DNA of 64,000 nt from Streptomyces scopuliridis RB72 (GTDB taxonomy: Bacteria; Actinomycetota; Actinomycetes; Streptomycetales; Streptomycetaceae). Made by a program: the position numbers and the translations under genes. Below are positions 23,765-35,096 of this stretch, one piece after another (position 1 is the stretch's first letter; the number at the start of each line of letters is the position of its first letter). Below the pieces are notes generated by a model. The model had not been told where the DNA came from and made no database searches. It saw only the letters and a list, made by a program, of their open reading frames with translations. The stretch spans positions 186,001 through 250,000 of the forward strand of contig NZ_JOEI01000009.1 of the NCBI RefSeq assembly GCF_000718095.1. The letters are read 5' to 3'.

Positions 23765-23821
23765 GGGTGCCGAATCTCCTTCATCAGTAGGTCAGGGACG
23801 GTCGGTTTCGGTGCCGGCGGC

Positions 23822-24748
23822 TCAGCCGCGGCTGACCAGCGAACGCAGGAAGAACGCGAGGTTCGCGGGGCGCTCGGCGAGGCGGCGCATGAAATATCCG
23901 TACCAGTCGGTGCCGTACGCGATGTAGACACGCATCCGGTGTCCCTCGGCGGCCAGCCGGTCCTGCTCGGCCTCCCGGATGCCGTACAGCATCTGGAACT
24001 CGTACTCATCGAGCTTACGTCCGGCGCGGAGGGCGAGGTTCTGGGTGATCGCGATGAGGCGTGGGTCGTGGGAGCCGACCATCGGGTAGCCGCCGCCGTT
24101 CATCAGGATCCTGAGGCAGCGGACATACGCCCGGTCGACCTCCCTCTTGTCCTGGTACGCGACGGAGGCGGGCTCCTTGTAGGCGCCCTTGACGAGCCGC
24201 ACGCGCGAGCCGGCCTCGGCGAGCGCCCGGCAGTCCTCCTCGGTGCGGAAGAGGTACGACTGGACGACGGCCCCGGTCTGCGGGAAGCGCTCGCGCAGCT
24301 CGCCGTGGATGGCGAGTGTCGAGTCGATGGTGGTGTGGTCCTCCATGTCGAGGGTGACCGTGGTGCCGATCTCGGCGGCGGCCTCGACAACGGCGGTGAC
24401 GTTCTTCAGCGCGAGATCGTGTCCGCCGGGCAGCGCCTGCCCGAAGGAGGAGAGCTTGACCGACATCTCGGCGCGGACGCCCAGCTCCAGCGGGGCGAGG
24501 GCCTCGATCAGCCGCAGATACGCGTCACGGGCGGCCAGCGCCTCGGTCGGGTCGGTGATGTCCTCGCCGAGGACGTCGAGGGTGACCTCCAGACCACGGC
24601 CGGCCATGCTCTCGATCACCGGGACCGTCTCCTCGACCGACTCACCGGCGATGAAACGGTTCACCACGGGCTTGGTGACCGGGGCGGCCGAGACGACACG
24701 GCGCATTCTGTCGCTCCGCGACGCGGCAAGGATCACGGGACCCAGCAC
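23822..24748 (-). CDS. putB: Proline dehydrogenase
   Basis: This 308-residue FAD-dependent proline dehydrogenase oxidises proline to pyrroline-5-carboxylate. The barrel motifs include SVKLSSFGQALPGGHD, TLDMEDHTTIDSTLAI, TGAVVQSYLFRTEEDC, RLVKGAYKEPASVAYQDK, and the C-terminal proline-binding helix EFQMLYGIREAEQDRLAAEGHRMRVYIAYGTDWYGYFMRRLAERPAN. The start GTG at 24748 has GGAGG six bases upstream. It is the first gene of the putB-pruA operon and is transcribed away from the PucR gene; two palindromes lie in the 190-base space between. Confidence 0.94.
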   Translation of the reverse strand: MLGPVILAASRSDRMRRVVSAAPVTKPVVNRFIAGESVEETVPVIESMAGRGLEVTLDVLGEDITDPTEALAARDAYLRLIEALAPLELGVRAEMSVKLSSFGQALPGGHDLALKNVTAVVEAAAEIGTTVTLDMEDHTTIDSTLAIHGELRERFPQTGAVVQSYLFRTEEDCRALAEAGSRVRLVKGAYKEPASVAYQDKREVDRAYVRCLRILMNGGGYPMVGSHDPRLIAITQNLALRAGRKLDEYEFQMLYGIREAEQDRLAAEGHRMRVYIAYGTDWYGYFMRRLAERPANLAFFLRSLVSRG

Positions 24749-24846
24749 GGGGCACCTCCACGGTGAGATCGAGAGAGCCGCGACCGAACATCCGCGAAAC
24801 AGAAGCGATCAGTTCAGTACGGCAAGGCGAACCACTGTGAAACCTA

Positions 24847-24917
24847 AGGATCGGCCCGATCCTCTGCCATCGACAGCTGTCACGCATCCGTGGTCCGGAT
24901 CTCAGACATCTGTCTGA
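24847..24917. promoter_or_regulatory. Two palindromes in the putB-pucR divergent region
   Basis: AGGATCGG-C-CCGATCCT (24847-24863, perfect) and TCAGACA-TC-TGTCTGA (24902-24917, seven-base arms) are both present. The second is 21 bases before the pucR start and the first about 100 bases before putB. They are candidate binding sites for the PucR protein or another proline-responsive regulator. Confidence 0.5.
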
Positions 24918-24938
24918 AAGCAGTGGGAGAATGTCCGA

Positions 24939-26153
24939 GTGAAGGACGATTATCAGGAGCTGGTCGACGAGATCTCGGCGCTGCTCGGTGTCCCCGCGAC
25001 GCTGGAGAACCGGGACTTCGGGCTGATCGCCTTCGGCGCGCACGACAGCGAGGACGACACGGCCATGGACCCGGTCAGGACGCGCTCGATCCTGACCAGG
25101 AAGTCCACCCCGGCGGTCCGCGCCTGGTTCGAGGGCTTCGGCATCACCCGCGCGACGGAACCGGTCCGGATCCCCGCCGCCCCGGACGCGGGCGTCTTCC
25201 GTGGCCGGATCTGTCTGCCCGTACGGCACCGGGGCACGGTGCTCGGCTACGTCTGGCTGCTCGACGACTCCGACCCGGGACCGAGCGCCTCCCGGCTCGC
25301 GGCGGCCATGGAGGTGACCTCGCGGATCGGCGATCTGCTCGCCGACGAGGTGCGGGCGGGCGCGGATCTGGCCCGCGAGCTGCGCGCCGTACTGACGGCG
25401 GAGCCGGGCTGGCAGCGGGACATGGCGCTGGCGGCGCTGCGCGCGGCGCTGGGGCCGAGCGCGGACGGATCGCATGTGGTGCTCTGCGTGGCGCCCTGGC
25501 GCGGTGAGGAACCACGGGTACGGGCGGTGCCGGGGACGGCGGCGCTGTGCGTACTGCCGTACGGGGCGGGCCCGGCGGCCGGCCAGGCGGCCGGGCGTCT
25601 TAACGGCTCATCGGCAGGCGCGATGACGGGCTCGGTGAACGGCTCGGGCGAGACGGACACGCTGGCGCTGCTCGTACGGCTCCGCTCGCCGGACGCGCTC
25701 GCGCCCGTCCTCACGGCCGTGGCCCGGCTGCGCGAGGACGCGGTCCCGGGGGCCGCCGCCGGCTCCTCCGCGCCGCGCCGCGGTCTGGCCGAGCTGACCG
25801 CGGCCTGGCACGAGGCGGTGTCGGCGGCCCGCGCCTCGGTCGCCCAGCCCCGCTTCGGCCCGGTGGCGCGGTGGACGTCGATCGGCCCGTACCGTCTGCT
25901 GACCGCGCTCCCCACCGAGCCCGACCCCGTGATCCGGCCGCTGCTGGACCCCGTACACGCCGAACTGGCCCACACCGCCGAGGTGTTCCTCGACCATGCG
26001 GGCCAGGCGGGACGGACGGCCTCGGCTCTCGGCGTCCACCGTCAGACGCTCTACTACCGGCTCTCCCGGATCGAGCAGCTGACGGGTCTGGAGCTGGACG
26101 ACGGCGAGGACCGGCTGCTTCTCCATATGGCCCTGAAGGCGACCCGGCTCTGA
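24939..26153 (+). CDS. PucR/CdaR-type transcriptional regulator, likely of proline catabolism
   Basis: This is a 404-residue regulator with a C-terminal PucR helix-turn-helix ([40 protein letters not shown]). An N-terminal GAF/CdaR-like region precedes it ([28 protein letters not shown], then [23 protein letters not shown]). The middle is variable and Ala/Gly-rich. The GTG at 24939 has a GGGAGA ten bases upstream. It is divergent from putB-pruA, and PucR proteins are known to activate proline-degradation genes in Streptomyces, so this is the expected role. The gene ends 35 bases before an 83-base hairpin element. Confidence 0.9.
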   Translation: MKDDYQELVDEISALLGVPATLENRDFGLIAFGAHDSEDDTAMDPVRTRSILTRKSTPAVRAWFEGFGITRATEPVRIPAAPDAGVFRGRICLPVRHRGTVLGYVWLLDDSDPGPSASRLAAAMEVTSRIGDLLADEVRAGADLARELRAVLTAEPGWQRDMALAALRAALGPSADGSHVVLCVAPWRGEEPRVRAVPGTAALCVLPYGAGPAAGQAAGRLNGSSAGAMTGSVNGSGETDTLALLVRLRSPDALAPVLTAVARLREDAVPGAAAGSSAPRRGLAELTAAWHEAVSAARASVAQPRFGPVARWTSIGPYRLLTALPTEPDPVIRPLLDPVHAELAHTAEVFLDHAGQAGRTASALGVHRQTLYYRLSRIEQLTGLELDDGEDRLLLHMALKATRL

Positions 26154-26187
26154 CAACCGGGCCGCCTTCAGGTCCGCCGAACGGGAC

Positions 26188-26270
26188 CTAGTGCCGCGAC
26201 CGGCAATGTTTGCCCCGAGCGTGCGTGATGGGCGGCGTGACGGGGCAAAGCTTGCCGGTCGCGGCACTAG
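26188..26270. repeat. MITE-like 83-bp inverted-repeat element at the serA stop codon
   Basis: Two 29-base arms (26188-26216 and 26242-26270) match with two mismatches and both end in CTAG/TAG, enclosing 25 bases. The right end supplies the TAG stop codon of serA. Long near-perfect arms, no coding capacity and flanking TA suggest a miniature mobile element of the Tc1/mariner or IS630 kind. It also forms a hairpin between the converging pucR and serA genes and could terminate both. Confidence 0.6.
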
Positions 26271-27859
26271 TCGGTCAGGTCCACCGAACGCGCCGAGGCC
26301 GCGCCGATCTCCGCCGAGATCTCCGCCAGCACGGCCGGCGGTACGTTGTCGTCGACGGTGAGCACGACCAGCGCCTCGCCGCCCTCCTCCGCCCGCGAGA
26401 CCTGCATCCCCGCGATATTGAGCCCGGCCTCGCCGAGGATCCGGCCGACCGTGCCGACCACACCGGGGCGGTCCTCGTAGCGCAGCACGATCATGTGCTC
26501 GGCCAGCGCCAGCTCCACGTCGTACTCACCGATCCCGACGATCTTCTGGAGGTGCTTGGGCCCGGCCAGCGTGCCGGAGACCGAGACCTCCTCGCCACCG
26601 GAGAGCGTGCCGCGGACGGTCACCACATTGCGGTGGTTCGGGGACTCGCTGGAGGTGGTCAGCCGGACCTCGACGCCACGCTCCTGCGCGAACAGCGGGG
26701 CGTTGACATACGACACGGTCTCGGCGACGACATCCTCGAACACGCCCTTGAGCGCGGAGAGTTCGAGCACCTTCACATCGTGCTGGGTGATCTCGCCGTA
26801 CACCTCGACATCGAGCCGGACCGCGACCTCGCCCGCGAGGGCGGTGAAGATCCGGCCGAGCTTCTCGGCGAGTGGCAGGCCCGGACGTACGTCCTCGGCG
26901 ATGACCCCGCCCTGGACGTTGACCGCGTCCGGCACCAGCTCGCCCGCGAGCGCGAGCCGTACGGACCTGGCGACCGCGATGCCCGCCTTCTCCTGCGCCT
27001 CGTCGGTGGACGCGCCGAGGTGCGGGGTGCAGACGACCTGGTCGAACTGGAACAGCGGGGAGTCCGTGCAGGGCTCCTTGGAGTACACGTCCAGACCGGC
27101 GCCGGCGACCCGGCCCTCCTTGAGCGCGGAGGCGAGCGCCTCCTCGTCCACGATCCCGCCGCGCGCGGCGTTGACGATCCGCACCGTCGGCTTGACCTTG
27201 TGCAGCGCCTCGTCGCCGATCAGACCCAGCGTCTCGGGGGTCTTCGGCAGGTGCACGGTGATGAAGTCCGACACCTCCAGCAGCTCGTCGAGCGTCAGCA
27301 GCTTGACGCCCATCTGCGCGGCGCGGGCCGGCTGCACGTAGGGGTCGTACGCGACGATCTTCATGCCGAAGGCGGACATACGCTGGGCGACCAGCACGCC
27401 GATGCGGCCGAGGCCGACGACGCCGAGCGTCTTCTCGCTCAGCTCGACGCCCGTGTACTTGGAGCGCTTCCACTCGCCGTTCTTGAGGGCGGTATTGGCC
27501 TGCGGGATATGGCGCGCGGTGGCGACCAGCAGACCGCAGGCCAGCTCGGCGGCGGTGACGATGTTCGAGGTCGGCGCGTTCACGACCATCACGCCGGCCT
27601 TCGTGGCGGCGGACACGTCCACGTTGTCGAGGCCGACGCCCGCGCGGGCGACCACCCTCAGCTTGCCCGCGGCGGCGATGGCCTCCGCGTCGACCTTGGT
27701 CGCGGAGCGGACCAGGATCGCGTCCACGCCGGCGATGGCGGGCAGCAGCTCCGCGCGGTCGGCGCCGTTGCAGTGCCGGATCTCGAAGTCCGGACCGAGC
27801 GCGTCGACGGTGGCGGGCGAAAGCTCTTCAGCGATGAGTACGACAGGTTTCGAGCTCAC
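26267..27859 (-). CDS. serA: D-3-phosphoglycerate dehydrogenase
   Basis: This 530-residue enzyme oxidises 3-phosphoglycerate in the first committed step of serine synthesis. The N-terminal catalytic and NAD domains show RAGVGLDNVDVSAATKAGVMVVNAPTSN, the Rossmann motif VVGLGRIGVLVAQRM, and NAARGGIVDEEAL with catalytic Arg, Glu and His in usual places (VVCTPHLGASTDEAQ). An intervening domain and a C-terminal ACT domain (HMIVLRYEDRPGVVGTVGRILGEAGLNIAGMQVSR) give the long actinobacterial form, usually inhibited by serine. The GTG at 27859 has GAGG upstream; a longer frame has no support. Its TAG stop lies inside the end of an inverted-repeat element. The 240-base region upstream has no gene; it holds its promoter and the ilvC terminator. 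Confidence 0.95.
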   Translation of the reverse strand: MSSKPVVLIAEELSPATVDALGPDFEIRHCNGADRAELLPAIAGVDAILVRSATKVDAEAIAAAGKLRVVARAGVGLDNVDVSAATKAGVMVVNAPTSNIVTAAELACGLLVATARHIPQANTALKNGEWKRSKYTGVELSEKTLGVVGLGRIGVLVAQRMSAFGMKIVAYDPYVQPARAAQMGVKLLTLDELLEVSDFITVHLPKTPETLGLIGDEALHKVKPTVRIVNAARGGIVDEEALASALKEGRVAGAGLDVYSKEPCTDSPLFQFDQVVCTPHLGASTDEAQEKAGIAVARSVRLALAGELVPDAVNVQGGVIAEDVRPGLPLAEKLGRIFTALAGEVAVRLDVEVYGEITQHDVKVLELSALKGVFEDVVAETVSYVNAPLFAQERGVEVRLTTSSESPNHRNVVTVRGTLSGGEEVSVSGTLAGPKHLQKIVGIGEYDVELALAEHMIVLRYEDRPGVVGTVGRILGEAGLNIAGMQVSRAEEGGEALVVLTVDDNVPPAVLAEISAEIGAASARSVDLTD

Positions 27860-28057
27860 GTGAGTCCTCACAAGTCCCATTGCGGACGGCCGTCCCGACG
27901 GCCGCATGCGGTGGAGGGTTCTGGCCGCGTGGAAGACGCACGACGCTGTGGGCCTGACGCGTATGTGTTGAGCAGTGTAGTGCTGTCACCGGGCCGTTTT
28001 CCGCCCCGGCGGCAGGATCACCCGTACGTGCGGTCCCGCGTCGGCGTTCCGTACGGA

Positions 28058-28086
28058 CGGCCCCGGCTCATCCCTGGCCGGGGCCG
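28058..28086 (-). terminator. ilvC terminator hairpin
   Basis: Nine-bp arms CGGCCCCGG / CCGGGGCCG (28058-28066 and 28078-28086), 13 bases after the ilvC stop, end the ilvBNC transcription unit before serA. Confidence 0.8.
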
Positions 28087-28099
28087 CCCGCGCGCGGTG

Positions 28100-29786
<1,687 letters not shown>

Positions 29787-29830
29787 GTGTCGGTCTCTTC
29801 TCTCGGTCTCTCGGGCTCTCGTTCCGCGGC

Positions 29831-31687
29831 TCAGTCGTCTGCGCTGTCGCCGAAGTCGGGGCGGACGCCCAGAGCGGCCATGACCTCGTCGTTGGAGGTG
29901 CCGGCGGCGACCATCGGCCACACCTGGGCGTCCTCGTGGACGATGAAGTCGACCACGACGGGGCGGTCGTTGATGGCGTTGGCCTTGGCGATCACCGCGT
30001 CCAGCTCGTCCGGGGACTCGCAGCGCAGCGCGACGCAGCCCATGGCCTCGGAGAGCTTGACGAAGTCCGGGACGCGGGTGCCGCCGCTGGGCCCTTCGGC
30101 CGCGTCCTGGCCGGAGTGCAGCACGGTGTTGGAGTAGCGCTGGTTGTAGAAGAGGGTCTGCCACTGGCGGACCATGCCCAGCGCGCCGTTGTTGATGATC
30201 GCGACCTTGATCGGGATGTTGTTGAGCGCGCAGGTGGTGAGTTCCTGGTTGGTCATCTGGAAGCAGCCGTCGCCGTCGATCGCCCAGACGGTGCGGTCCG
30301 GCTGCCCCGCCTTGGCGCCCATGGCGGCCGGCACGGCGTATCCCATGGTCCCGGCGCCGCCGGAGTTCAGCCAGGTGGCGGGCTTCTCGTACTCGATGAA
30401 GTGCGCGGCCCACATCTGGTGCTGGCCGACGCCCGCCGCGTAGATGGTGTCCTCGGGGGCGAGCTGGCCGATGCGCTGGATGACCTGCTGCGGCGAGAGG
30501 GTGCCGTCCGCGGGCTGGTCGTAGCCGAGGGGGTAGGTCTCGCGCCAGCGGTTGAGGTCCTGCCACCAGGCGGAGTAGTCGCCGACGTGGCCGTCGGTGT
30601 GCTCGGCCTGCACGGCCTGGACCAGATCGGCCAGGACCTCGCGGGCGTCGCCGACGATCGGCACGTCCGCGGTGCGGTTCTTGCCGATCTCGGCCGGGTC
30701 GATATCGGCGTGGACGATCTTGGCGTACGGCGCGAAGCTGTCCAGCTTGCCGGTGACGCGGTCGTCGAAACGGGCTCCGAGGGCGACGATCAGGTCGGCC
30801 TTCTGCAGCGCGGTGACGGCGGTGACCGATCCGTGCATGCCCGGCATTCCCACGTGCAGCGGGTGGCTGTCGGGGAACGCGCCCAGCGCCATCAGGGTGG
30901 TGGTGACGGGGGCGCCGGTCAGCTCGGCGAGGACCTTCAGCTCGGCGGTGGCGCCGGCCTTGAGGACGCCGCCGCCGACGTACAGCACCGGGCGCCTGGC
31001 CTGGGTGATCAGCCTGGCGGCCTCGCGGATCTGCTTGGCGTGCGGCTTGGTCACCGGGCGGTAGCCGGGCAGGTCCTGGGTGGGCGGCCAGCTGAAGGTC
31101 GTCTCCGCCTGGAGCGCGTCCTTGGCGATGTCCACCAGGACCGGTCCCGGGCGCCCGGTGGAGGCGATGTGGAAGGCCTCCGCGATCGTGCGCGGGATGT
31201 CCTCGGCCTTGGTGACCAGGAAGTTGTGCTTGGTGATCGGCATGGTGATGCCGCAGATGTCCGCCTCCTGGAAGGCGTCCGTCCCGATGGCCTTGCTCGC
31301 CACCTGGCCGGTGATCGCGACCATCGGCACGGAGTCCATGTGCGCGTCGGCGATCGGGGTGACCAGGTTGGTGGCGCCGGGGCCCGAGGTGGCCATGCAG
31401 ACGCCCACCTTGCCGGTGGCCTGGGCGTAGCCCTCGGCGGCGTGGCCCGCGCCCTGCTCGTGGCGGACGAGGATGTGGCGGACCCGGGTCGAGTCCATCA
31501 TCGGGTCGTACGCGGGGAGGATGGCGCCGCCGGGGATGCCGAATACCGTGTCGGCGCCCACTTCCTCAAGCGAGCGGATGAGGGACTGCGCGCCCGTGAC
31601 GTGCTCGACGGAGGCGGTGGACGGTCCGCCGTTACGGGCCCGCGGCTGCGGATGGTGGGCCCCGGTGGCCTGCTCGGTCATCGGCAT
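29831..31687 (-). CDS. ilvB: Acetolactate synthase large (catalytic) subunit
   Basis: This 618-residue thiamine-diphosphate and FAD enzyme makes acetolactate or acetohydroxybutyrate from pyruvate and pyruvate or 2-oxobutyrate. The catalytic Glu lies in [26 protein letters not shown]-binding and central domains follow ([31 protein letters not shown]). The thiamine motif begins [19 protein letters not shown] and ends with NN. The start MPMTEQ at 31687 is preceded by a purine-rich stretch; ATG 31681 is possible. A continuous open frame runs on into the next gene's region but is not coding. Expression is probably set by the upstream leader peptide and U-tract hairpin. Confidence 0.96.
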   Translation of the reverse strand: MPMTEQATGAHHPQPRARNGGPSTASVEHVTGAQSLIRSLEEVGADTVFGIPGGAILPAYDPMMDSTRVRHILVRHEQGAGHAAEGYAQATGKVGVCMATSGPGATNLVTPIADAHMDSVPMVAITGQVASKAIGTDAFQEADICGITMPITKHNFLVTKAEDIPRTIAEAFHIASTGRPGPVLVDIAKDALQAETTFSWPPTQDLPGYRPVTKPHAKQIREAARLITQARRPVLYVGGGVLKAGATAELKVLAELTGAPVTTTLMALGAFPDSHPLHVGMPGMHGSVTAVTALQKADLIVALGARFDDRVTGKLDSFAPYAKIVHADIDPAEIGKNRTADVPIVGDAREVLADLVQAVQAEHTDGHVGDYSAWWQDLNRWRETYPLGYDQPADGTLSPQQVIQRIGQLAPEDTIYAAGVGQHQMWAAHFIEYEKPATWLNSGGAGTMGYAVPAAMGAKAGQPDRTVWAIDGDGCFQMTNQELTTCALNNIPIKVAIINNGALGMVRQWQTLFYNQRYSNTVLHSGQDAAEGPSGGTRVPDFVKLSEAMGCVALRCESPDELDAVIAKANAINDRPVVVDFIVHEDAQVWPMVAAGTSNDEVMAALGVRPDFGDSADD

Positions 31688-31743
31688 TCTCTTCTCGAAG
31701 AGGCTGAGGGTTTTTGCGATGGTTTGGGGTGTGCCGGTGCAAC

Positions 31744-31777
31744 AAAAAACCCCTCGTGCCGTGAGGCAGGCGAGGGG
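31744..31777 (-). terminator. ilvB attenuator hairpin with U-tract
   Basis: On the minus strand CCCCTCG (31771-31777) pairs with CGAGGGG (31750-31756), followed by six T (31744-31749). It lies 57 bases before ilvB and 41 bases after the leader peptide stop, the classical arrangement for transcription attenuation. Confidence 0.85.
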
Positions 31778-31817
31778 AGCGCGTCGGTGTGGTTCGCAGA
31801 GCGGTTCGGGCTCTGCT

Positions 31818-31859
31818 TCAGCCGACGCGCTTTCCAAGTACGAGGATTCGGGTGCGCAT
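31818..31859 (-). CDS. ilvB leader peptide ([13 protein letters not shown])
   Basis: This 13-residue peptide contains Ile-Leu-Val-Leu and a later Val, as in the known leader peptides of actinobacterial ilvBNC operons. Slow translation of these codons when branched-chain aminoacyl-tRNA is scarce should favour an antiterminator over the U-tract hairpin. The ATG is only about seven bases from a promoter -10 element, so its mRNA may be leaderless. Confidence 0.85.
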   Translation of the reverse strand: MRTRILVLGKRVG

Positions 31860-31866
31860 GGCACTG

Positions 31867-31896
31867 ACCCTCCCTCCGGCGCGCCATGGCTGTCAA
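31867..31896 (-). promoter_or_regulatory. ilvB promoter
   Basis: TTGACA (31891-31896, minus strand) is followed after 18 bases by GAGGGT (31867-31872), seven bases before the leader ATG. The -35 is consensus; the -10 is less so. Confidence 0.6.
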
Positions 31897-31917
31897 GTGG
31901 GTGGGACGGGAGTCTCA

Positions 31918-34863
31918 CTATTTGAGCGGATCGAGAGGCATCGAGGGGTGCGGAATCCGGTCGCCCGAGGACGCCCGGGAGGGCCGGACGGGCAGCGCGC
32001 TTCCGGTCAGTACGGGCAGGGCCGCGCCGCCCGGCAGGGGGTACGTACCGGACAGCAGGGCGCGGCGCAGCCGGTACTCGTCCAGCGGCCCGGAGAAGGC
32101 CATTCCCTGGCCGTGGGTACACCCCATGGCGCGCAGCGCGAGCACTTGCTCGGGGACGTCGACCCCGTCGGCCACGGACTGCATGCCCAGATCGCCGGCG
32201 ATCCGCAGCAGTCCCGCCGTGATCTTGTGCAGCCGCGCGGACTCCACGACGCCCTCCACCAGACCGCGGTCCAGTTTCAGTACGTCCACGGGGAGCCGGC
32301 GCAGGGCGCTGATCGCGGCGTAGCCACTGCCGAAGCCGTCGAGGGCGATCCGTACCCCCAGTCGGCGCAGCGCGACGAGCCGGTGTTCCAGCTCGTCGAG
32401 GGAGGCGCGCGGATCGCTGTCGGACAGCTCGATCACCAGGGCCCCCGAGGGCAGCCCATGGCGGGTGAGCAGCGCCTCGATGGAGCCGGGCGGCATGGAC
32501 TTGTCGAGCAGTCTGCGGGCCGGGAGCCGTACGGCGACGGGCACGGGATGGCCGATTCTCGCCCGTTCCGCGGCGTGGGAGACGGCTTCCTCCAGCAGCC
32601 AGCGGCCGAGCTCCGCGGTGCGGTCGCTGTCGTCGGCTCCGCGCAGGAACTCCGCGGGCGTGAACAGGATGCCCTGGGCGGAGCGCCAGCGGGCCTGGGC
32701 GGCGACGGCGGAGACCTGGCCGGTGGTGAGATGCACCACCGGCTGGTGGAGCAGGGCGAACTCGCCGTCGTGCAGTGCGGTGCGCAGCCGGGTCGCCAGC
32801 TCCGTCCTGCGGACGACGTCGGCCTGCATCTGGGGCGCGTACAGCTCGACGCGGTTCTTGCCCGCGGCCTTGGCGCGGTACATGGCGAGGTCCGCGTTGC
32901 GCATGAGCTCGGTGGGGGTTATGCCCGGTTCCGCGAAGGCGATACCGATGGAGGCGGCGACCCGGACATCGTTGCCGTCGATGCGGTACGGCTGCGAGAG
33001 CCTCAGGCGCAGCCGGTCGGCGATCTCGTGGACCTGGTGCTCCCGGGCGGTCCTGTCGTCGTTCCCGTCGCCGAGGACGATGGCCGCGAACTCGTCGCCG
33101 CCGAGCCGGGCCGCGGTGTCCCCGGCCCGTACGGAGTCCTGGAGCCGGTGGGCGGCGAGGATCAGCAGCTCGTCCCCGACCTGATGGCCCAGCCGGTCGT
33201 TGACGCCCTTGAAGCCGTCGAGGTCGATGAAGAGCACGGCGGTGCCCGGATCGGTCGTACGGCGGCCGGAGAGGGCCTGCCGCACGCGCTCGGTGAACAG
33301 GGCGCGGTTGGGCAGGTCGGTGAGCGGGTCGTGCTCGGCGTTGTGCTGGAGCTGCGCCTGGAGGCGGACCCGTTCGGTGACGTCCCGGCTGTTGAAGATC
33401 AGCCCGCCCTGGTGGCGGTTGACGGTGGACTCCACATTGAGCCAGTCGCCGGTCCCTGATCTGAAGCGGCACTCGATGCGGGTCGTCGGCTCCTCGGAGG
33501 GAGGCGCGGCCAGGAAGCGCCGTACTTCGTGGACCACCCGGCCGAGGTCGTCGGGGTGGATGATCGAGGCCAGTTCCGCGCCGACGAGATCCTCTGCCTC
33601 GCGGCCGTACACGCCCGTGGCGGCGGGGCTGACGTAGCGGAGTATGCCGGAGGGCGCGGCGATCATGATCACATCGCTGGAGCCCTGCACCAGGGACCGG
33701 AAGTGGTTCTCCTTCTGGGCCAGTTCATGGGTGAGCGCGATGTTGTCGACGAGCATGATGCCCTGCCGTACGACCAGCGCGAGCACGACCGCGCAGCCGG
33801 TGAGGACCACCACCCGGTCGACCCGGCGGCCCTCGATCACGTTGTAGAGGATGCCCAGCGTGCAGACGGCGGCGGCCAGATACGGCGTGAGCGCCGCGAG
33901 CGAGCCGGCGATCGGACGGCTGGGCGTACGGGGCTGGCGTGGCTGTGGCGGGCTCTCCGGGATACGGCGCATGCCCCACGGCGCGTACGCGAGGAGCAGC
34001 GAGCCGGCGAACCAGCCGGCGTCCAGCAACTGCCCCGAACGATAGGTCTCCCGCAGCAGCGGGGAGGTGAACAGGGCGTCGCACAGCACCGTCAGGGCGA
34101 GTGCGGCGATCGCCGTGTTGACGGCCGAGCGGCTGCCCGTGGCCCGCCGGAAGTGCAGCGCGAGCACCATGCTGACCAGCACGATGTCGAGCAGCGGATA
34201 GGCGAGGGAGAGCGCCGCCTGGGTCACGCTCTCGCCCTGGAAATGCGCCGTCCGCGCGAGGGCGAGGCTCCAGGAGAGGGTGAGCAGTGAGCCGCCGATC
34301 AGCCAGGAGTCGAGCGCCAGACAGAGCCAGCCGGCCCTGCTGGCCGGGCGCTTGGCGAGCACGAGCAGCCCCACGATGGCGGGTGGCGCGAAGCAGAGGA
34401 AGAAGAGATCGGCGAGTGAGGGGCTGGGCACCGGTTCGTTGAGGATGACCTCGTACCAGCCCCAGACGGCGTTCCCTCCGGAGGCCATCGCGGAGGAGAA
34501 CGAGAACAGCAGCCAGGCGGGCCGGAAGCGGCTGCCGCGGCCACGTGCGTAGAAGAAGCAGGAGACCGCGGCGATCGCGGCGGCCAGGCTCAGTCCGAAG
34601 TCACCCATGAACAGGGCCAGTTCGTTCGAGCCCCAGCCCAGCGCCGCGCCGGCCGCGTAGCCCCCGCAGATCAGGGCGAGCAGCAGCTGCGCGACCAGCC
34701 CCGAGCCGCTGCCGGAGACCGCCCGCCTGCCGATGAGCACGCCCTCGGCGCTCACCGGAACACCCCGGGGGGTGTCGCTGTCACCGCCGAAGGAACCGGC
34801 CTGTTGATCGGGATGTCCGGAGGCCGCCGCCGGCGTCCCTGCCGCGTCGGATCGTTCGTCCAT
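31918..34863 (-). CDS. Membrane GGDEF protein with degenerate EAL domain (CdgF-like)
   Basis: This is a 981-residue protein with about eight to ten N-terminal membrane helices (for example [32 protein letters not shown]). They are followed by a PAS domain ([35 protein letters not shown]), a GGDEF domain with intact LGGDEF and an I-site RAGD five residues before it, and an EAL-like domain. The EAL domain is degraded: EAL is AAQ, the DDFGTGYS loop is [13 protein letters not shown] is ADGVD, and the Asn of NVS is lost. It should make cyclic di-GMP with product inhibition but not degrade it. The position next to ilvB resembles S. coelicolor cdgF. ATG 34863 is chosen on codon usage; GTG 34968 would add 35 residues of poor codon bias. 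Confidence 0.88.
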   Translation of the reverse strand: MDERSDAAGTPAAASGHPDQQAGSFGGDSDTPRGVPVSAEGVLIGRRAVSGSGSGLVAQLLLALICGGYAAGAALGWGSNELALFMGDFGLSLAAAIAAVSCFFYARGRGSRFRPAWLLFSFSSAMASGGNAVWGWYEVILNEPVPSPSLADLFFLCFAPPAIVGLLVLAKRPASRAGWLCLALDSWLIGGSLLTLSWSLALARTAHFQGESVTQAALSLAYPLLDIVLVSMVLALHFRRATGSRSAVNTAIAALALTVLCDALFTSPLLRETYRSGQLLDAGWFAGSLLLAYAPWGMRRIPESPPQPRQPRTPSRPIAGSLAALTPYLAAAVCTLGILYNVIEGRRVDRVVVLTGCAVVLALVVRQGIMLVDNIALTHELAQKENHFRSLVQGSSDVIMIAAPSGILRYVSPAATGVYGREAEDLVGAELASIIHPDDLGRVVHEVRRFLAAPPSEEPTTRIECRFRSGTGDWLNVESTVNRHQGGLIFNSRDVTERVRLQAQLQHNAEHDPLTDLPNRALFTERVRQALSGRRTTDPGTAVLFIDLDGFKGVNDRLGHQVGDELLILAAHRLQDSVRAGDTAARLGGDEFAAIVLGDGNDDRTAREHQVHEIADRLRLRLSQPYRIDGNDVRVAASIGIAFAEPGITPTELMRNADLAMYRAKAAGKNRVELYAPQMQADVVRRTELATRLRTALHDGEFALLHQPVVHLTTGQVSAVAAQARWRSAQGILFTPAEFLRGADDSDRTAELGRWLLEEAVSHAAERARIGHPVPVAVRLPARRLLDKSMPPGSIEALLTRHGLPSGALVIELSDSDPRASLDELEHRLVALRRLGVRIALDGFGSGYAAISALRRLPVDVLKLDRGLVEGVVESARLHKITAGLLRIAGDLGMQSVADGVDVPEQVLALRAMGCTHGQGMAFSGPLDEYRLRRALLSGTYPLPGGAALPVLTGSALPVRPSRASSGDRIPHPSMPLDPLK

Positions 34864-35096
34864 TGGCCGTACATCGCCCGTCGCCCCCCTCGCATTCTGA
34901 CTCGCTCCGCTGCGCCGCCCCAGGCGCGCAGCAGCCCCCAGATCGGGACGATACACCAGTCTCGTCACTCAGGGACATAGTTCTTCTACTCTCCGTGACG
35001 ACCAGGGGAGTTGTCGGCCACGAGGGTGTCCGGACGGCTGCGGAGAGTGGCCAGGGAGTCTCTTCCGGATCTTGACGCGGGGTGCTGCGGCTCGGA

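Noticed and set aside
21623..24766. 1047-codon plus-strand frame over GNAT, pruA and putB
   Set aside because: It is antisense to three clear genes, with repetitive Val/Gly/Asp-rich sequence typical of shadow frames.
31688..33472. Extension of the ilvB frame upstream into the GGDEF gene region
   Set aside because: The frame stays open by chance. The leader peptide, attenuator and promoter lie in between, and homology starts at MPMTEQ.
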